A stretch of 62,438 nucleotides of DNA from Eubacterium sp. (GTDB taxonomy: Bacteria > Bacillota > Clostridia > Peptostreptococcales > Anaerovoracaceae): contig JAFWJS010000043.1 in the NCBI GenBank assembly GCA_017511535.1, forward strand, positions 1-62,438, written 5' to 3'. The translations under genes and the position numbers were made by a program. Under the pieces are notes generated by a model. It did not search any database. It saw only the letters and a list, made by a program, of their open reading frames with translations, and was not told the DNA's origin. Below are positions 35,134-44,170 of the stretch, piece after piece. Numbering within the stretch: the first letter of the stretch is position 1; each line of letters starts with the position of its first letter.

Positions 35134-35859
35134 ATGGACACAGAGCTTATCATTTCAATAATCAAATACCTGGCTGCGGTGCTTGCCGGTGTGCTTCTGG
35201 GGAACGGGGCCGTTTACCTGTTCAACCATATGCCGGCGGAATGGTTCTGTGATTACGGAAGCGAGCCGTCAGAAGAGATGAAAGATCCGTACACCCAGCG
35301 CGTGAAAAGCACGCCCTGGAAATATTACTTTTCGATGTTTTTCGTCGCAGTGGGTCTGTATCTGGTCAGAGACGACTGGGCCTACGCGGTCGCTGCTTTG
35401 CTGATCATATGGATCCTGCTTGAGCTGTCGATCTCTGACATCAAATACCGGATAGTGCCGGATCAGCTTCTGGCGCTGCTTGCGGTCTCGGCGGTCGGGA
35501 CCATCCAGTATCACCGCGGGTGGCAGGATATGCTGCTTGGCGCGGTGCTGGGACTTGGCATAACAGGTATGTCCGCTCTTATAGGGAAAGCCGCGTACAG
35601 GCGTGAGACAGTAGGAGGCGGAGATATCAAGCTGTTTGCCGCGCTCGGGCTTGTGCTTGGCGTGAGAGGCGTGGTCATAGTTTTCATGCTGTCAGCCCTT
35701 ATGTCAGGCGCGCATATGGTATATCTGCTTGCCCGCAGGAAGATAGGAAGGAAAGATACGATACCGATGGTGCCGTATATCTCCGCTGCCGCTTTCATTT
35801 ACCTTGTGTTCATCTGGCAGGGGCCTGCGGGAGCATATCTGGACACGCTGATAATATGA
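35134..35859 (+). CDS. Prepilin peptidase-like aspartic protease (A24 family)
   Basis: The 241-residue product has about seven membrane helices and the two A24 aspartates: Asp102 in SISDIKYRIVPD and Asp164 in GGGDIKLFAALG. These cut the leader of type IV pilin-like or competence pseudopilin precursors at the membrane. The N-terminal N-methyltransferase domain with its CxxC zinc site is absent and replaced by a short polar loop (residues 38-60). No pilin or assembly genes are nearby. The start is ATG 35134 without a clear ribosome-binding site, and it lies only seven bases past the terminator U-run, so the start or its promoter is uncertain. Confidence 0.85.
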   Translation: MDTELIISIIKYLAAVLAGVLLGNGAVYLFNHMPAEWFCDYGSEPSEEMKDPYTQRVKSTPWKYYFSMFFVAVGLYLVRDDWAYAVAALLIIWILLELSISDIKYRIVPDQLLALLAVSAVGTIQYHRGWQDMLLGAVLGLGITGMSALIGKAAYRRETVGGGDIKLFAALGLVLGVRGVVIVFMLSALMSGAHMVYLLARRKIGRKDTIPMVPYISAAAFIYLVFIWQGPAGAYLDTLII

Positions 35860-35872
35860 AAAGGAGTTTGAA

Positions 35873-36928
35873 ATGGTTTCATTTGCAAGTGATTATATAG
35901 CCGGAGCGCACCCTGCGATCCTGAAGCGGCTGGAAGAGACGAACATGGAAGCTCTCCCGGGATACGGCACGGACAAGTACTGCGAGAGGGCAAAAGAAAA
36001 GATACGCGAAGCTGTCGGGATCCCGGACGCTGACGTTGAATTCATTACAGGCGGGACTGAAACGAATCAGGTGGTCATATCCACGATGCTTCATGATTTT
36101 GAGGGCGTAGTCGCGGCAGAAACAGGACACATCAACACGCACGAGGCAGGCGCGGTCGAATTCACCGGACATAAGGTGCTGCCGCTTCCGCAGAAGGAAG
36201 GGAAGATCTCCGCTGCTGACCTTAAGGCTCTTATGGAGACCTTCTACGGCGACGAGAACCACGAGCATGAGGTGTTTCCGGGCATGGTGTATATATCGTA
36301 TCCGACAGAATACGGCACACTGTACAGCAGGAAGGAATTTGAAGAGATATCCGCGGTGTGCAGAGAGTACGGCATCCCGCTGTTCCTCGACGGCGCCAGG
36401 CTGGCGTACGGCCTTGCGAGCAAAGCCTGTGACGTCACGCTTCGAGACATAGCCGGGTTCTGTGACGTGTTCTATATCGGCGGGACCAAGTGCGGCGCTC
36501 TTTGCGGCGAGGCTGTCGTATTCACAAAACATAACAGGCCGGCTCATTTCATGAATTCTGTGAAAAAGCGCGGAGCTCTCCTTGCGAAAGGAAGGCTTCT
36601 CGGCGTGCAGTTCGATACGCTTTTCAGCCCGGTCGACCCAAGATATAATTTACCGGTGCTTTTGTATGAGGAGATAGGGAGATACGGGATCGGAATGGCA
36701 GAGCGGCTGGAGAAGATATTCCGGGACAGAGGATATGAGTTCTTCCTCGAGACGCCTACGAACCAGAAATTCATCGTTCTCAGAGACGAAGAGGCAGCGC
36801 GCCTTTCAGAGAAGATCGCATATGGATTCTGGGAGAAGCCGGACGACGATCACACGGTAGTCAGGCTCGCGGCAAGCTGGTCGACGACTGAAGAAGATCT
36901 TGAAGAGCTTGAGGCAGCGCTCGGCTGA
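35873..36928 (+). CDS. Low-specificity L-threonine aldolase
   Basis: The 351-residue product has the threonine aldolase/beta-eliminating lyase fold: FASDYIAGAHPAIL, GYGTDKYCERAKEKI, TGGTETNQVV, ETGHINTHEAGAVE, LDGARLAYGL and the PLP lysine Lys206 in YIGGTKCGALCGE. It splits L-threonine or allo-threonine to glycine and acetaldehyde in the cytoplasm. The start follows AAAAGGAG at ideal spacing, 13 bases after the prepilin peptidase gene, so the two are co-transcribed. There is no obvious terminator; an inverted repeat at 36961 follows. Confidence 0.92.
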   Translation: MVSFASDYIAGAHPAILKRLEETNMEALPGYGTDKYCERAKEKIREAVGIPDADVEFITGGTETNQVVISTMLHDFEGVVAAETGHINTHEAGAVEFTGHKVLPLPQKEGKISAADLKALMETFYGDENHEHEVFPGMVYISYPTEYGTLYSRKEFEEISAVCREYGIPLFLDGARLAYGLASKACDVTLRDIAGFCDVFYIGGTKCGALCGEAVVFTKHNRPAHFMNSVKKRGALLAKGRLLGVQFDTLFSPVDPRYNLPVLLYEEIGRYGIGMAERLEKIFRDRGYEFFLETPTNQKFIVLRDEEAARLSEKIAYGFWEKPDDDHTVVRLAASWSTTEEDLEELEAALG

Positions 36929-36960
36929 CAGAGGATCATGAGGCGGCTCCTGAGAAATAC

Positions 36961-37003
36961 CATGAAAGTGGAATACAAGTCTGTTTTGTGGTATACTTTC
37001 ATG
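36961..37003 (+). promoter_or_regulatory. Inverted repeat overlapping the truA promoter region
   Basis: CATGAAAGT at 36961-36969 is the exact complement of ACTTTCATG at 36995-37003. TATACT, a likely -10, lies at 36992-36997 inside the right arm, with only a poor -35. The expected RNA start is within five bases of the truA ATG, so the message would be nearly leaderless and the repeat could act as an operator. Confidence 0.4.
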
Positions 37004-37007
37004 TAAT

Positions 37008-37817
37008 ATGGATAAGAATGTACTGCTGACAATTGAATACGACGGGACACGCTTTTCGGGGTGGCAGAGACAGCCTGAGGCAAGGACCGTGCAGGGCGTG
37101 ATAGAGCAGATGCTCAGCGACCTTGCGGGGCATAAGGTGACTGTCGACGGAGTCAGCAGGACAGACGCGGGAGTCCACGCGAAAGACCAGAAAGCGCTGC
37201 TGAAGGATGACATCAGGATCCCGGCAGAAAACCTGGCCAAGGTCATGAACGACCGCCTTCAGGGCAGGCCGGAGAGCCGCTCGGAAAACGACGATATAAG
37301 GATCGTCAGGGTCGAGGAAGTCCCGGCTGACTTCAATGTAAGGCACGACGTCGCTGGGAAAACGTACAGATATTCTATAAGGAACGCAGACACGATGCCT
37401 GTGTTCGACAGAAATTACAGATATCTGGTCAGGCAGCCTCTTGATCTGGAAAGGATGAGAGCCGCCGCGGAATATGTAATAGGAACGCACGACTTCAGCT
37501 GTTTTCAGGCGGCGGGAGGCGAGCCCGGGAAGACTGCGGTAAGAACCGTAAAAAGCCTTAGGATCACTGAGGAGACGCTTGGGCAGGGCGAAGGCCGAGA
37601 CATATATATCGACGTCACAGGTGACGGCTTCCTGTACAACATGGTGCGGATCATCACTGGAACACTCGTTGAGGCAGGACTGGGGAAAAGGGAGCCGGAA
37701 GACCTGAAGAGGATAATAGAGAGCGGAGACAGGCAGGAAGCGGGGCACACAGCGCCACCGCAGGGGCTTTGTCTCGTTAAGGTATATTACGACGGGGAAG
37801 GATTCCCGGACATGTAA
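37008..37817 (+). CDS. truA: tRNA pseudouridine synthase A
   Basis: The 269-residue product is full-length Tru[16 protein letters not shown], the catalytic Asp53 in SRTDAGVHA, and downstream [42 protein letters not shown] and the C-terminal [13 protein letters not shown]. It makes pseudouridine at positions 38-40 of the tRNA anticodon stem. The ATG sits just after the palindromic promoter region and has no ribosome-binding site. The dCMP deaminase gene follows after ten bases. Confidence 0.96.
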   Translation: MDKNVLLTIEYDGTRFSGWQRQPEARTVQGVIEQMLSDLAGHKVTVDGVSRTDAGVHAKDQKALLKDDIRIPAENLAKVMNDRLQGRPESRSENDDIRIVRVEEVPADFNVRHDVAGKTYRYSIRNADTMPVFDRNYRYLVRQPLDLERMRAAAEYVIGTHDFSCFQAAGGEPGKTAVRTVKSLRITEETLGQGEGRDIYIDVTGDGFLYNMVRIITGTLVEAGLGKREPEDLKRIIESGDRQEAGHTAPPQGLCLVKVYYDGEGFPDM

Positions 37818-37827
37818 GGTGAAGCAA

Positions 37828-38322
37828 ATGGACGAAGAGAAGAAAACGCAGATCACAGAGGACGGACGTCCGTCGTGGGACGAGTATTTCATGCAGATGG
37901 CAGAGCTTACGGCTCAGCGCTCGACATGCCTTAGGAGACACGTCGGCGCGGTGATCGTAAGAGACATGCACGCAATGGCGACCGGATACAACGGAGCGCC
38001 GAAAGGACTGAAACACTGCGCTGACCTTGGCGGATGCCTCAGAGAAAAGCTACATGTTCCTTCAGGGGAAAGACATGAGCTGTGCAGAGCGCTGCACGCT
38101 GAGCAGAACGCGATAATCCAGGCCGCGGCTCTTGGACAGAGCATAGAGGGAGGCACGATCTACATCACGAACCATCCATGTTCTATCTGTGCCAAGATGA
38201 TCGTGAACGCAGGGATCAAGAGGATAGTGGTCAGAGAAGGATATCCTGACGAGCTTTCCAAAGAGATCCTCGGAGAAGCGGGACTTGTTGTGGAGAAACT
38301 GGAAAAACCGGAGCAGAAATGA
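37828..38322 (+). CDS. Deoxycytidylate deaminase (ComEB-like)
   Basis: The 164-residue product has the zinc-dependent CDA fold: [23 protein letters not shown], the zinc/catalytic motif LHAEQNAI with His90, and the distal PCSICAK. It converts dCMP to dUMP for dTMP synthesis. I chose ATG 37828 with AAGGTG six bases before it; an in-frame GTG at 37819 has no such site. Its stop overlaps the next start by four bases, tying it to the tagO/wecA-like gene. Confidence 0.92.
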   Translation: MDEEKKTQITEDGRPSWDEYFMQMAELTAQRSTCLRRHVGAVIVRDMHAMATGYNGAPKGLKHCADLGGCLREKLHVPSGERHELCRALHAEQNAIIQAAALGQSIEGGTIYITNHPCSICAKMIVNAGIKRIVVREGYPDELSKEILGEAGLVVEKLEKPEQK

Positions 38323-39419
38323 TTCTTGAGCTTACTAAATACAACATTTTCGGAGCGTTCTTTATCGCGTTCGCGGTATCACTTCTTATGACGCCTGTCG
38401 CGATCTGGCTTGCTCCTAAGATACATGCCATGGACATACCTAAGGCCAGAGGCATGCACAACAAGCCGATGCCGAGATTCGGCGGAATGGCGATATACCT
38501 GGGAACGATGTGTTCGCTTCTGTATTTCCTGCACGGGAACGAGAATCTGCCGGCGATACTTACCGGGGGCACGCTTATCTATGTGCTCGGCGCTGCGGAC
38601 GATATCGTGAAGGGTGGCCTTGACGCAAGGCTCAAGTTCGCGTGCCAGATAGCGATCGCGGTCCTCATGTATTTTATGGGGCTCAGGATCGAATTCATCA
38701 CGAACTATTTCGCGGGAGGCGGACACTGGCAGTTCGGTACTGCTGTGTGCTTCCTGGTCACCGTACTCTGGATAGTCGGGATAACCAACACGATAAACCT
38801 GATAGACGGACTCGACGGGCTCGCTTCAGGCGTCGCTGCCATTGCGGCGCTCAGCATAGCATACGTCGCGTATATACATGGAGACCGCTATGGGATGATG
38901 GTGGTATGCCTCGGCATGATGGCTCTCGCGGGAGGGTCGCTGGGGTTCCTGCCGTATAACTTCTATCCGGCAAAGCTCTTCATGGGTGACAGCGGCTCGC
39001 TTTTTCTCGGATTCATGATAGCGATATTCGCGGTCATAAGTCCTTTGAAGAGGTCCACGTTCATAGCTGTTATCGTACCGGTGCTCGTGCTCGGCATCCC
39101 GATCTTTGATACGGTCCTTGCGATAATCAGACGGGTGCTTTCAGGGAAGCCTATCATGTCGCCGGACAAAGAACATCTGCACCACCATCTTATGAAGCTG
39201 GGATACGGACAGAGACGCGCCGTGCTTATGATATACGGGATAAGCATGATAATGGGAATGGCCGCCGTGCTTGTGAGCCGCGAGCTCTACAAGGATGCAG
39301 CAGTGCTGATATTCACGGCGATGCTATATATCTATGTATTTCTGACAGATCAGAACCATAAGGTACCGACTATAAAATCTCAGGACGTAAAGCCGGTAAA
39401 GAAGAAAAAGAAGCAGTAA
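38319..39419 (+). CDS. tagO: Undecaprenyl-phosphate GlcNAc-1-phosphate transferase (TagO/WecA-like)
   Basis: The 366-residue product has ten to eleven membrane helices and the PNPT family motifs: [14 protein letters not shown] near residue 47, the Mg-binding [44 protein letters not shown] and [15 protein letters not shown]. It transfers a sugar-1-phosphate (usually GlcNAc) from UDP-sugar to undecaprenyl phosphate at the membrane, the first step for teichoic acid or other surface glycans. It could serve LicD-decorated polymers made by the 28533 product, but that is inference. The symbol is by function; WecA is an equal reading. Confidence 0.9.
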   Translation: MILELTKYNIFGAFFIAFAVSLLMTPVAIWLAPKIHAMDIPKARGMHNKPMPRFGGMAIYLGTMCSLLYFLHGNENLPAILTGGTLIYVLGAADDIVKGGLDARLKFACQIAIAVLMYFMGLRIEFITNYFAGGGHWQFGTAVCFLVTVLWIVGITNTINLIDGLDGLASGVAAIAALSIAYVAYIHGDRYGMMVVCLGMMALAGGSLGFLPYNFYPAKLFMGDSGSLFLGFMIAIFAVISPLKRSTFIAVIVPVLVLGIPIFDTVLAIIRRVLSGKPIMSPDKEHLHHHLMKLGYGQRRAVLMIYGISMIMGMAAVLVSRELYKDAAVLIFTAMLYIYVFLTDQNHKVPTIKSQDVKPVKKKKKQ

Positions 39420-39445
39420 CAGCAGTTCAGGAGGTAGATACAGGA

Positions 39446-40555
39446 TTGGTTGACATTACTTCAGTAGATTTTAACAAGAACAATGAGCTGGTGATCCTTG
39501 ATCAGACAAGGCTCCCGGGCGAAGAGAAATATCTCACGCTGGAGTCTAAAGAGGACGTCTATGTCGCGATAAAGAAGCTGCGTGTAAGAGGAGCCCCTGC
39601 GATCGGTATCGCGGCGGCTTTCGGCCTTTACGTAGACGTAAGGGAGAGCGAGGCTGAGACTACAGATGAATTCAAAGAAGAAGTGCATGAAGTTGCCGAA
39701 TATCTGAAGAAAGCCCGTCCGACCGCGGTGAACCTTGCGTGGGCTCTGGACAGGATGACAGATAAGCTGGACAGTTTTGACGGGACTGTCGCGGCTGCCA
39801 AGAAGATGCTTCTTCAGGAAGCGAGAAACATAAGGCAGGAAGATGAAGACGCCTGCCGCCGTATGGGCGAGAACGGGCTCAGTCTTCTCAGTAAGGGAAT
39901 GGGTATCCTGACGCACTGTAACGCCGGAACACTTGCGACCGCGAAATACGGAACGAGTCTTGCGGCGCTGTATCTCGGTAAGGAAAGAGGATACGATTTC
40001 CACGTGTACGCAGATGAGACAAGGCCGGTCCTCCAGGGCGCCAGACTTACCGCCTTTGAGCTGTCCAAGGCTGACATCGACGTCACGCTGATCTGTGACA
40101 GCATGGCCAATCAGGTCATGAAGAACGGCTGGGTCGACGCCGTGCTCGTAGGGTGCGACCGCATGGCGGCGAATGGAGACGGCGCGAACAAGATCGGTAC
40201 GAACGGCCTCGCTATTCTGGCTAAGGAATACAACATACCGTTCTATATGTTCGTTCCTACATCTTCACTCGACCTTGATACGCCGACGGGAGACGACATA
40301 GAGATAGAGCTCCGCGACGGAGACGAGATATATAAGATGTGGTATGAGAAGCCGATGGCGCCGGAAGGGATCAAGACATATAATCCTTCGTTCGATGTCA
40401 CGCCGGCTGAGTATATCACGGCAATAGTTACAGAAAACGGCATCGTAAGACCGCCTTACGCGGAAAATCTGAGAAAGATCAAAGAGGCGGGGGCGCAGAG
40501 AGAGGAACATGGAGTCATGCCAGCCCTCTCGGGACTTACACGAAAGAATGACTGA
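39446..40555 (+). CDS. mtnA: S-methyl-5-thioribose-1-phosphate isomerase
   Basis: The 369-residue product is MtnA of the eIF2B alpha/beta-like family: LRVRGAPAIGIAAAFGL, the catalytic-region HCNAGTLATAKYGTSL, and GCDRMAANGDGANKIGTNGL followed by FYMFVPTSSLDL. It converts methylthioribose-1-phosphate to methylthioribulose-1-phosphate in methionine salvage. No other mtn genes are in the window. The start is TTG 39446, 11 bases after AGGAGG, which is a little long. Its TGA overlaps the scpA ATG (TGATG), so the two are coupled. Confidence 0.93.
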   Translation: MVDITSVDFNKNNELVILDQTRLPGEEKYLTLESKEDVYVAIKKLRVRGAPAIGIAAAFGLYVDVRESEAETTDEFKEEVHEVAEYLKKARPTAVNLAWALDRMTDKLDSFDGTVAAAKKMLLQEARNIRQEDEDACRRMGENGLSLLSKGMGILTHCNAGTLATAKYGTSLAALYLGKERGYDFHVYADETRPVLQGARLTAFELSKADIDVTLICDSMANQVMKNGWVDAVLVGCDRMAANGDGANKIGTNGLAILAKEYNIPFYMFVPTSSLDLDTPTGDDIEIELRDGDEIYKMWYEKPMAPEGIKTYNPSFDVTPAEYITAIVTENGIVRPPYAENLRKIKEAGAQREEHGVMPALSGLTRKND

Positions 40556-41406
40556 TGAGCTACAAAGTTAGGCTGCGTGACTTTGAAGGTCCGTTCGATC
40601 TGCTTGTCTATCTGATAGAGAACAGAGAGATGAGCATATACGATATCAGGATCTCAGAGATCACAGGTGACTATATCGAATACCTGAGCACGATGAAAGA
40701 GATGAACATTAGTGTTTCATCTGAGTTTCTGGTGCTCGCGGCTGAGCTGCTTAACATCAAGTCCAGAATGATGCTCCCTCAGCCGGAACATGATGAGCCG
40801 GGAGTCGTGCAGGAAGATCCGAGAAGCGCTCTCGTTGAAAGGCTCATCGCGTACAAGCAGTGTAAGAGCCAGAGCCTCATGCTCCGCAGGCAGGCGGAGG
40901 AAATGGAAAACGTATACGAGAAGCCTCAGGAAGATATCTCTGTGTATCTGGATAATCCGGACGAGTATCTGAGCCTCGGGCTCGCGGACTTTGCCAAGGC
41001 GTTCAATCAGTTCCTGCTCAGGAAGCAGCGTATTGAAGAGACGAGGCGCCGCTATACGAGGATCGAGCGTGAACGTGTCACTATGGAGGACAGGATGAAC
41101 TTCATCAGAGACACATTCATACAGGCGCTGGACTCCGGGGATATAACGGAGAAAGATTTCCGCGACCTGATCCCTCCTGTGAGGACAGGAAGCGGGGAGC
41201 CGGGCACCGGTAGATATAATACGATCGTAAGCTTCACGTCGCTTCTCCAGATGATGCGTGACCGTTACCTGGACGCGGATCAGAACGAGACGTACGGCAG
41301 GATCACAGTCAGGCCGGGAGAAGTCGATATACATGGATACAACGCGGAAGAAGCTAGCCGCGGGATCATAGAAGAAGAGGATTCAGGGGAGTCAGATAAT
41401 GCTTGA
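40555..41406 (+). CDS. scpA: Segregation and condensation protein A
   Basis: The 283-residue product is the SMC kleisin ScpA. The N-terminal SMC-binding region has LRDFEGPFDLLVYLIENREM and EFLVLAAELLNIKSRMMLP, followed by a variable helical middle, and a C-terminal winged helix that begins FTSLLQMMRDRYL. It bridges the SMC heads and recruits ScpB to organise and segregate the chromosome. It overlaps scpB by eight bases. Confidence 0.95.
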   Translation: MSYKVRLRDFEGPFDLLVYLIENREMSIYDIRISEITGDYIEYLSTMKEMNISVSSEFLVLAAELLNIKSRMMLPQPEHDEPGVVQEDPRSALVERLIAYKQCKSQSLMLRRQAEEMENVYEKPQEDISVYLDNPDEYLSLGLADFAKAFNQFLLRKQRIEETRRRYTRIERERVTMEDRMNFIRDTFIQALDSGDITEKDFRDLIPPVRTGSGEPGTGRYNTIVSFTSLLQMMRDRYLDADQNETYGRITVRPGEVDIHGYNAEEASRGIIEEEDSGESDNA

Positions 41407-42016
41407 CAGAAAATCGATAAAATCAGCATTCGAATCAATGCTTTTCATATGGGGCCAGCCGCTTCCGGCAAAAGACGCCGCTGATACTCTCGACATCAGT
41501 AAAAAAGACGCGATAGAGATCTTCAACGAGCTCATGGAAGAGTACGAGAGAGAAGAGCGCGGCATCAGGGTCAGAAGGGTGAACGAGTCATATCAGTTTA
41601 TCACCAATCCCGAGAATGCCGACGCAGTGAAGAGGCTCTGTACGCCTGTAAAGATAAAGAGACTGTCACAGGCAGCGCTTGAGGTACTTGCGATAATCGC
41701 GTACCGCCAGCCTGTCACAAAGGGAGAGATCGACGCTATCAGAGGCGTGAAATGTGACAGAGTAATAGAGGGACTCGAGAAGAAGGGCCTTATCCGCGAG
41801 AAGGGAAGGTCGGACGCGGTAGGACGGCCGGTACTGTACGCCACAACAGATATGTTCCTTAAGAATTTCGGATTTGAAGACCTGTCAGAGCTTCCTGAGA
41901 TAGAAGACCTTGAGTCGGTAATGGAAGTCGACGAAGACTATGAAGAAGAGCCTGATTCCGGACAGCTTTCGATAGACATGAGCGGCTCTGAGAGCAGGGA
42001 GGAAAGCGATGAATAA
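41399..42016 (+). CDS. scpB: Segregation and condensation protein B
   Basis: The 205-residue product is ScpB, with two winged helices: LFIWGQPLPAKDAADTL, GIRVRRVNESYQFITNP, LSQAALEVLAIIAYRQPVTKGEI and IRGVKCDRVIEGLEKKGLI, then GRPVLYATTDMFLKNFG. An acidic tail (VDEDYEEEPDSG) ends the protein. It works as a dimer on ScpA in the SMC complex. It overlaps scpA upstream and aroK downstream by eight bases each, so translation is coupled throughout. Confidence 0.96.
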   Translation: MLDRKSIKSAFESMLFIWGQPLPAKDAADTLDISKKDAIEIFNELMEEYEREERGIRVRRVNESYQFITNPENADAVKRLCTPVKIKRLSQAALEVLAIIAYRQPVTKGEIDAIRGVKCDRVIEGLEKKGLIREKGRSDAVGRPVLYATTDMFLKNFGFEDLSELPEIEDLESVMEVDEDYEEEPDSGQLSIDMSGSESREESDE

Positions 42017-42512
42017 CGTTATCCTTATCGGTATGCCGGGATGCGGCAAAAGCTCAGAGGGAGTGCTCCTTGCAAAGGTGCTGAAGAAGAGCTTTGTTGA
42101 CACAGACCTGCTGATCCAGAAATGCGAAGGCATGACGCTCCAGGAGATAATCGACATCCGCGGAAACGCATATTTCCGCGATGTGGAAAAGGAGATACTG
42201 CTTCAGTTTGAAGGCGACAACTACGTGGTCGCTACAGGCGGGAGCGCGGTATATTACCCTGAGGCTATGGAGAAATTCAGACAGGGCGGCATTGTCGTAT
42301 ACATCAGGTTGCCGGTAGATACGATCATAAAGAGGCTGAGCAATATCAAGACGCGCGGCATATCGCTTGCGCCCGGTCAGACTATCGAAAGCCTTTACAA
42401 AGAGCGCATACCTCTCTACGAGAAAGAAGCTGATATAATAGTCGACGCGGAGGGTCTGGAGATCGAGGAGTCTGTGGCAAAGATCGCAGAGGCTCTGAAG
42501 CAGAACGCTTGA
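42009..42512 (+). CDS. aroK: Shikimate kinase
   Basis: The 167-residue product has the shikimate kinase layout: P-loop LIGMPGCGKSSEGVLL, substrate-binding FVDTDLLIQK and IIDIRGNAYFRDVEKEIL, then VVATGGSAVYYPEAM and the lid-side RLPVDTIIKRLSN. It phosphorylates shikimate with ATP in aromatic amino-acid synthesis. It is the only aro gene here, as often seen for dispersed aroK. The promoter for the next gene overlaps its last codon and stop. Confidence 0.88.
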   Translation: MNNVILIGMPGCGKSSEGVLLAKVLKKSFVDTDLLIQKCEGMTLQEIIDIRGNAYFRDVEKEILLQFEGDNYVVATGGSAVYYPEAMEKFRQGGIVVYIRLPVDTIIKRLSNIKTRGISLAPGQTIESLYKERIPLYEKEADIIVDAEGLEIEESVAKIAEALKQNA

Positions 42513-42537
42513 CAAAAACAGGCCTCAAGCGTACAAT
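42509..42537 (+). promoter_or_regulatory. Strong internal promoter for the SCIFF unit
   Basis: A perfect TTGACA at 42509-42514 overlaps the aroK stop, followed after 17 bases by TACAAT at 42532-42537. Transcription would start near 42544, 25 bases before the SCIFF start. Confidence 0.75.
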
Positions 42538-42568
42538 TTCAATAGTTGAAAGAAAGGCGGGAATAACT

Positions 42569-42712
42569 ATGGAAAGAATCAAGACACTGGAAACAAGAGA
42601 TCTCAAGAAGAGCATGGAAAACGGCGGATGCGGCGAGTGCCAGACATCATGTCAGTCAGCATGCAAAACATCATGCGGCGTAGCTAATCAGAAGTGCGAG
42701 AAGGATCAGTAG
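42569..42712 (+). CDS. scfA: SCIFF (six-cysteine) ribosomal peptide precursor
   Basis: The 47-residue product matches the SCIFF family, Six Cys In Forty-Five. A leader (MERIKTLETRDLKKSMENGG) is followed by a core with C-G-E-CQTSCQSACKTSC, all six cysteines within about 17 residues plus one more Cys near the end. SCIFF peptides are modified by a radical SAM enzyme that makes thioether bonds, and they are nearly universal in Clostridia. Their role is unsettled. The start is ATG 42569 after AAAGGCGGG. The strong dedicated promoter ahead suggests high expression. Confidence 0.95.
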   Translation: MERIKTLETRDLKKSMENGGCGECQTSCQSACKTSCGVANQKCEKDQ

Positions 42713-42721
42713 TTTCAGAAT

Positions 42722-44170
42722 ATGATACATCAGTACAAACTGAACGGTTATAACATCGTTCTTGACGTTAACAGCGGTTCTGTACATTACGTGGATGATG
42801 TCTGCTACGACATCATCCGTTCTTTTTCTGCGGCGAAAGACGCAGGGGAAGACCCTGACAGGACTGCGGTAAAAGACGAAATATTAAGTAGATACCCTGA
42901 CGAAACGCCGGAGACGGTAGATGCGGCTTTCCGCGACATCGACGCCCTTGCTGCGGAGGGGAAGCTCTTTGCGCCGGACGTTTACGAGCCTAAGGCGACG
43001 TATCTGAAGAATCGTCATACGGAGATCAAAGCTCTTTGCCTGCACGTGGCGCACACCTGTAATCTCAACTGCGAATACTGCTTCGCGAGCCAGGGGAAAT
43101 TCCACGGCGAGAGAGCGCTCATGAGTCTGGACACAGCAAAGAGGGCAATGGATTTCCTGATCGAGAATTCCGGAGATCATGTCAATCTTGAAGTTGATTT
43201 TTTCGGCGGAGAGCCTCTCATGAACTGGGACGTCGTGAAGGGAACGGTCGAGTATGCTCGTTCCATTGAGAAGGAGCACGGGAAGAATTTCAGGTTCACT
43301 TTGACGACGAACGGAGTCGGAATAAACGACGAAGTGATCGACTTTGTTGACCGTGAATGCCACAACGTGGTTCTGTCGCTGGATGGACGGAAAGAAGTAC
43401 ACGACAGACTTCGCAGGACCATCACGGGCGAGGGAAGCTACGACATGATCGTGCCGAAGTTCAAGAAGCTCGTTGAGGCGCGCGGCGGAAAGAATTACTA
43501 TATGCGCGGAACTTTCACGCATGACAATGTGGACTTTACGAAGGATATATTCCATATGGCAGATCTGGGCTTTGATCAGCTGTCGATGGAGCCGGTCGTC
43601 TGCGGGCCGGACGAGCTGTACGCTCTCACCGAGGAGGATAAGCCGAAGATCTATGAGCAGTATGAGATACTGGCAAAGGACATGCTCCGCCGTGAGAAAG
43701 AAGGGCGCCCGATCACGTTCTATCACTATATGATCGACCTGACTCAGGGGCCCTGCATCTACAAGCGGATATCCGGATGCGGATCGGGGACAGAGTATTT
43801 CGCCGTGACTCCGTGGGGCGACCTGTATCCGTGCCACCAGTTCGTAGGTGAGACTAAGTTTAAAATGGGCGACATCTGGAACGGTATCGACCGCGAGGAC
43901 ATAAAAGAAGAATTCAAGATGTGCAACGTGTATGCGCGTGAAGAGTGCCGCAAGTGCTGGGCAAGACTGTATTGTTCAGGCGGCTGCGCGGCGAACGCGT
44001 ACCACGGCACTGGATCGGTCACCGGAGTGTATGAGTATGGATGCGACCTTTTCAGAAAGCGTATCGAATGTGCGCTGATGATGAAGGTAGCGGAGTCTGA
44101 AATGGAAAGCGCTGACAGCAAGGCAGAAAATGCTGAAAGCAGCGAAACAAGCAAGGCGGGTGCACTGTAA
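42722..44170 (+). CDS. scfB: Thioether cross-link-forming SCIFF peptide maturase (radical SAM, SPASM)
   Basis: The 482-residue product starts with a peptide-recognition (RRE-like) segment of about 90 residues. The radical SAM core follows with Cys113-x3-Cys117-x2-Cys120 (CNLNCEYC) and the GGEPLMNW motif. A C-terminal SPASM/twitch domain with extra cysteines (GPCIY, CGSGTEYFAVTPWGDLYPCH, CRKCWARLYCSGGC) binds further iron-sulfur clusters. It forms Cys-to-carbon thioether links in the SCIFF peptide. It lies nine bases after scfA, as typical. The last 25 residues are a Glu/Ser/Ala tail. Its stop overlaps the rluB start (TAATG). Confidence 0.95.
   Translation: MIHQYKLNGYNIVLDVNSGSVHYVDDVCYDIIRSFSAAKDAGEDPDRTAVKDEILSRYPDETPETVDAAFRDIDALAAEGKLFAPDVYEPKATYLKNRHTEIKALCLHVAHTCNLNCEYCFASQGKFHGERALMSLDTAKRAMDFLIENSGDHVNLEVDFFGGEPLMNWDVVKGTVEYARSIEKEHGKNFRFTLTTNGVGINDEVIDFVDRECHNVVLSLDGRKEVHDRLRRTITGEGSYDMIVPKFKKLVEARGGKNYYMRGTFTHDNVDFTKDIFHMADLGFDQLSMEPVVCGPDELYALTEEDKPKIYEQYEILAKDMLRREKEGRPITFYHYMIDLTQGPCIYKRISGCGSGTEYFAVTPWGDLYPCHQFVGETKFKMGDIWNGIDREDIKEEFKMCNVYAREECRKCWARLYCSGGCAANAYHGTGSVTGVYEYGCDLFRKRIECALMMKVAESEMESADSKAENAESSETSKAGAL

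Noticed and set aside
42509-42568. Longer SCIFF precursor starting at 42509
   Set aside because: That region is the promoter and leader; the 47-residue form from ATG 42569 matches the family length.
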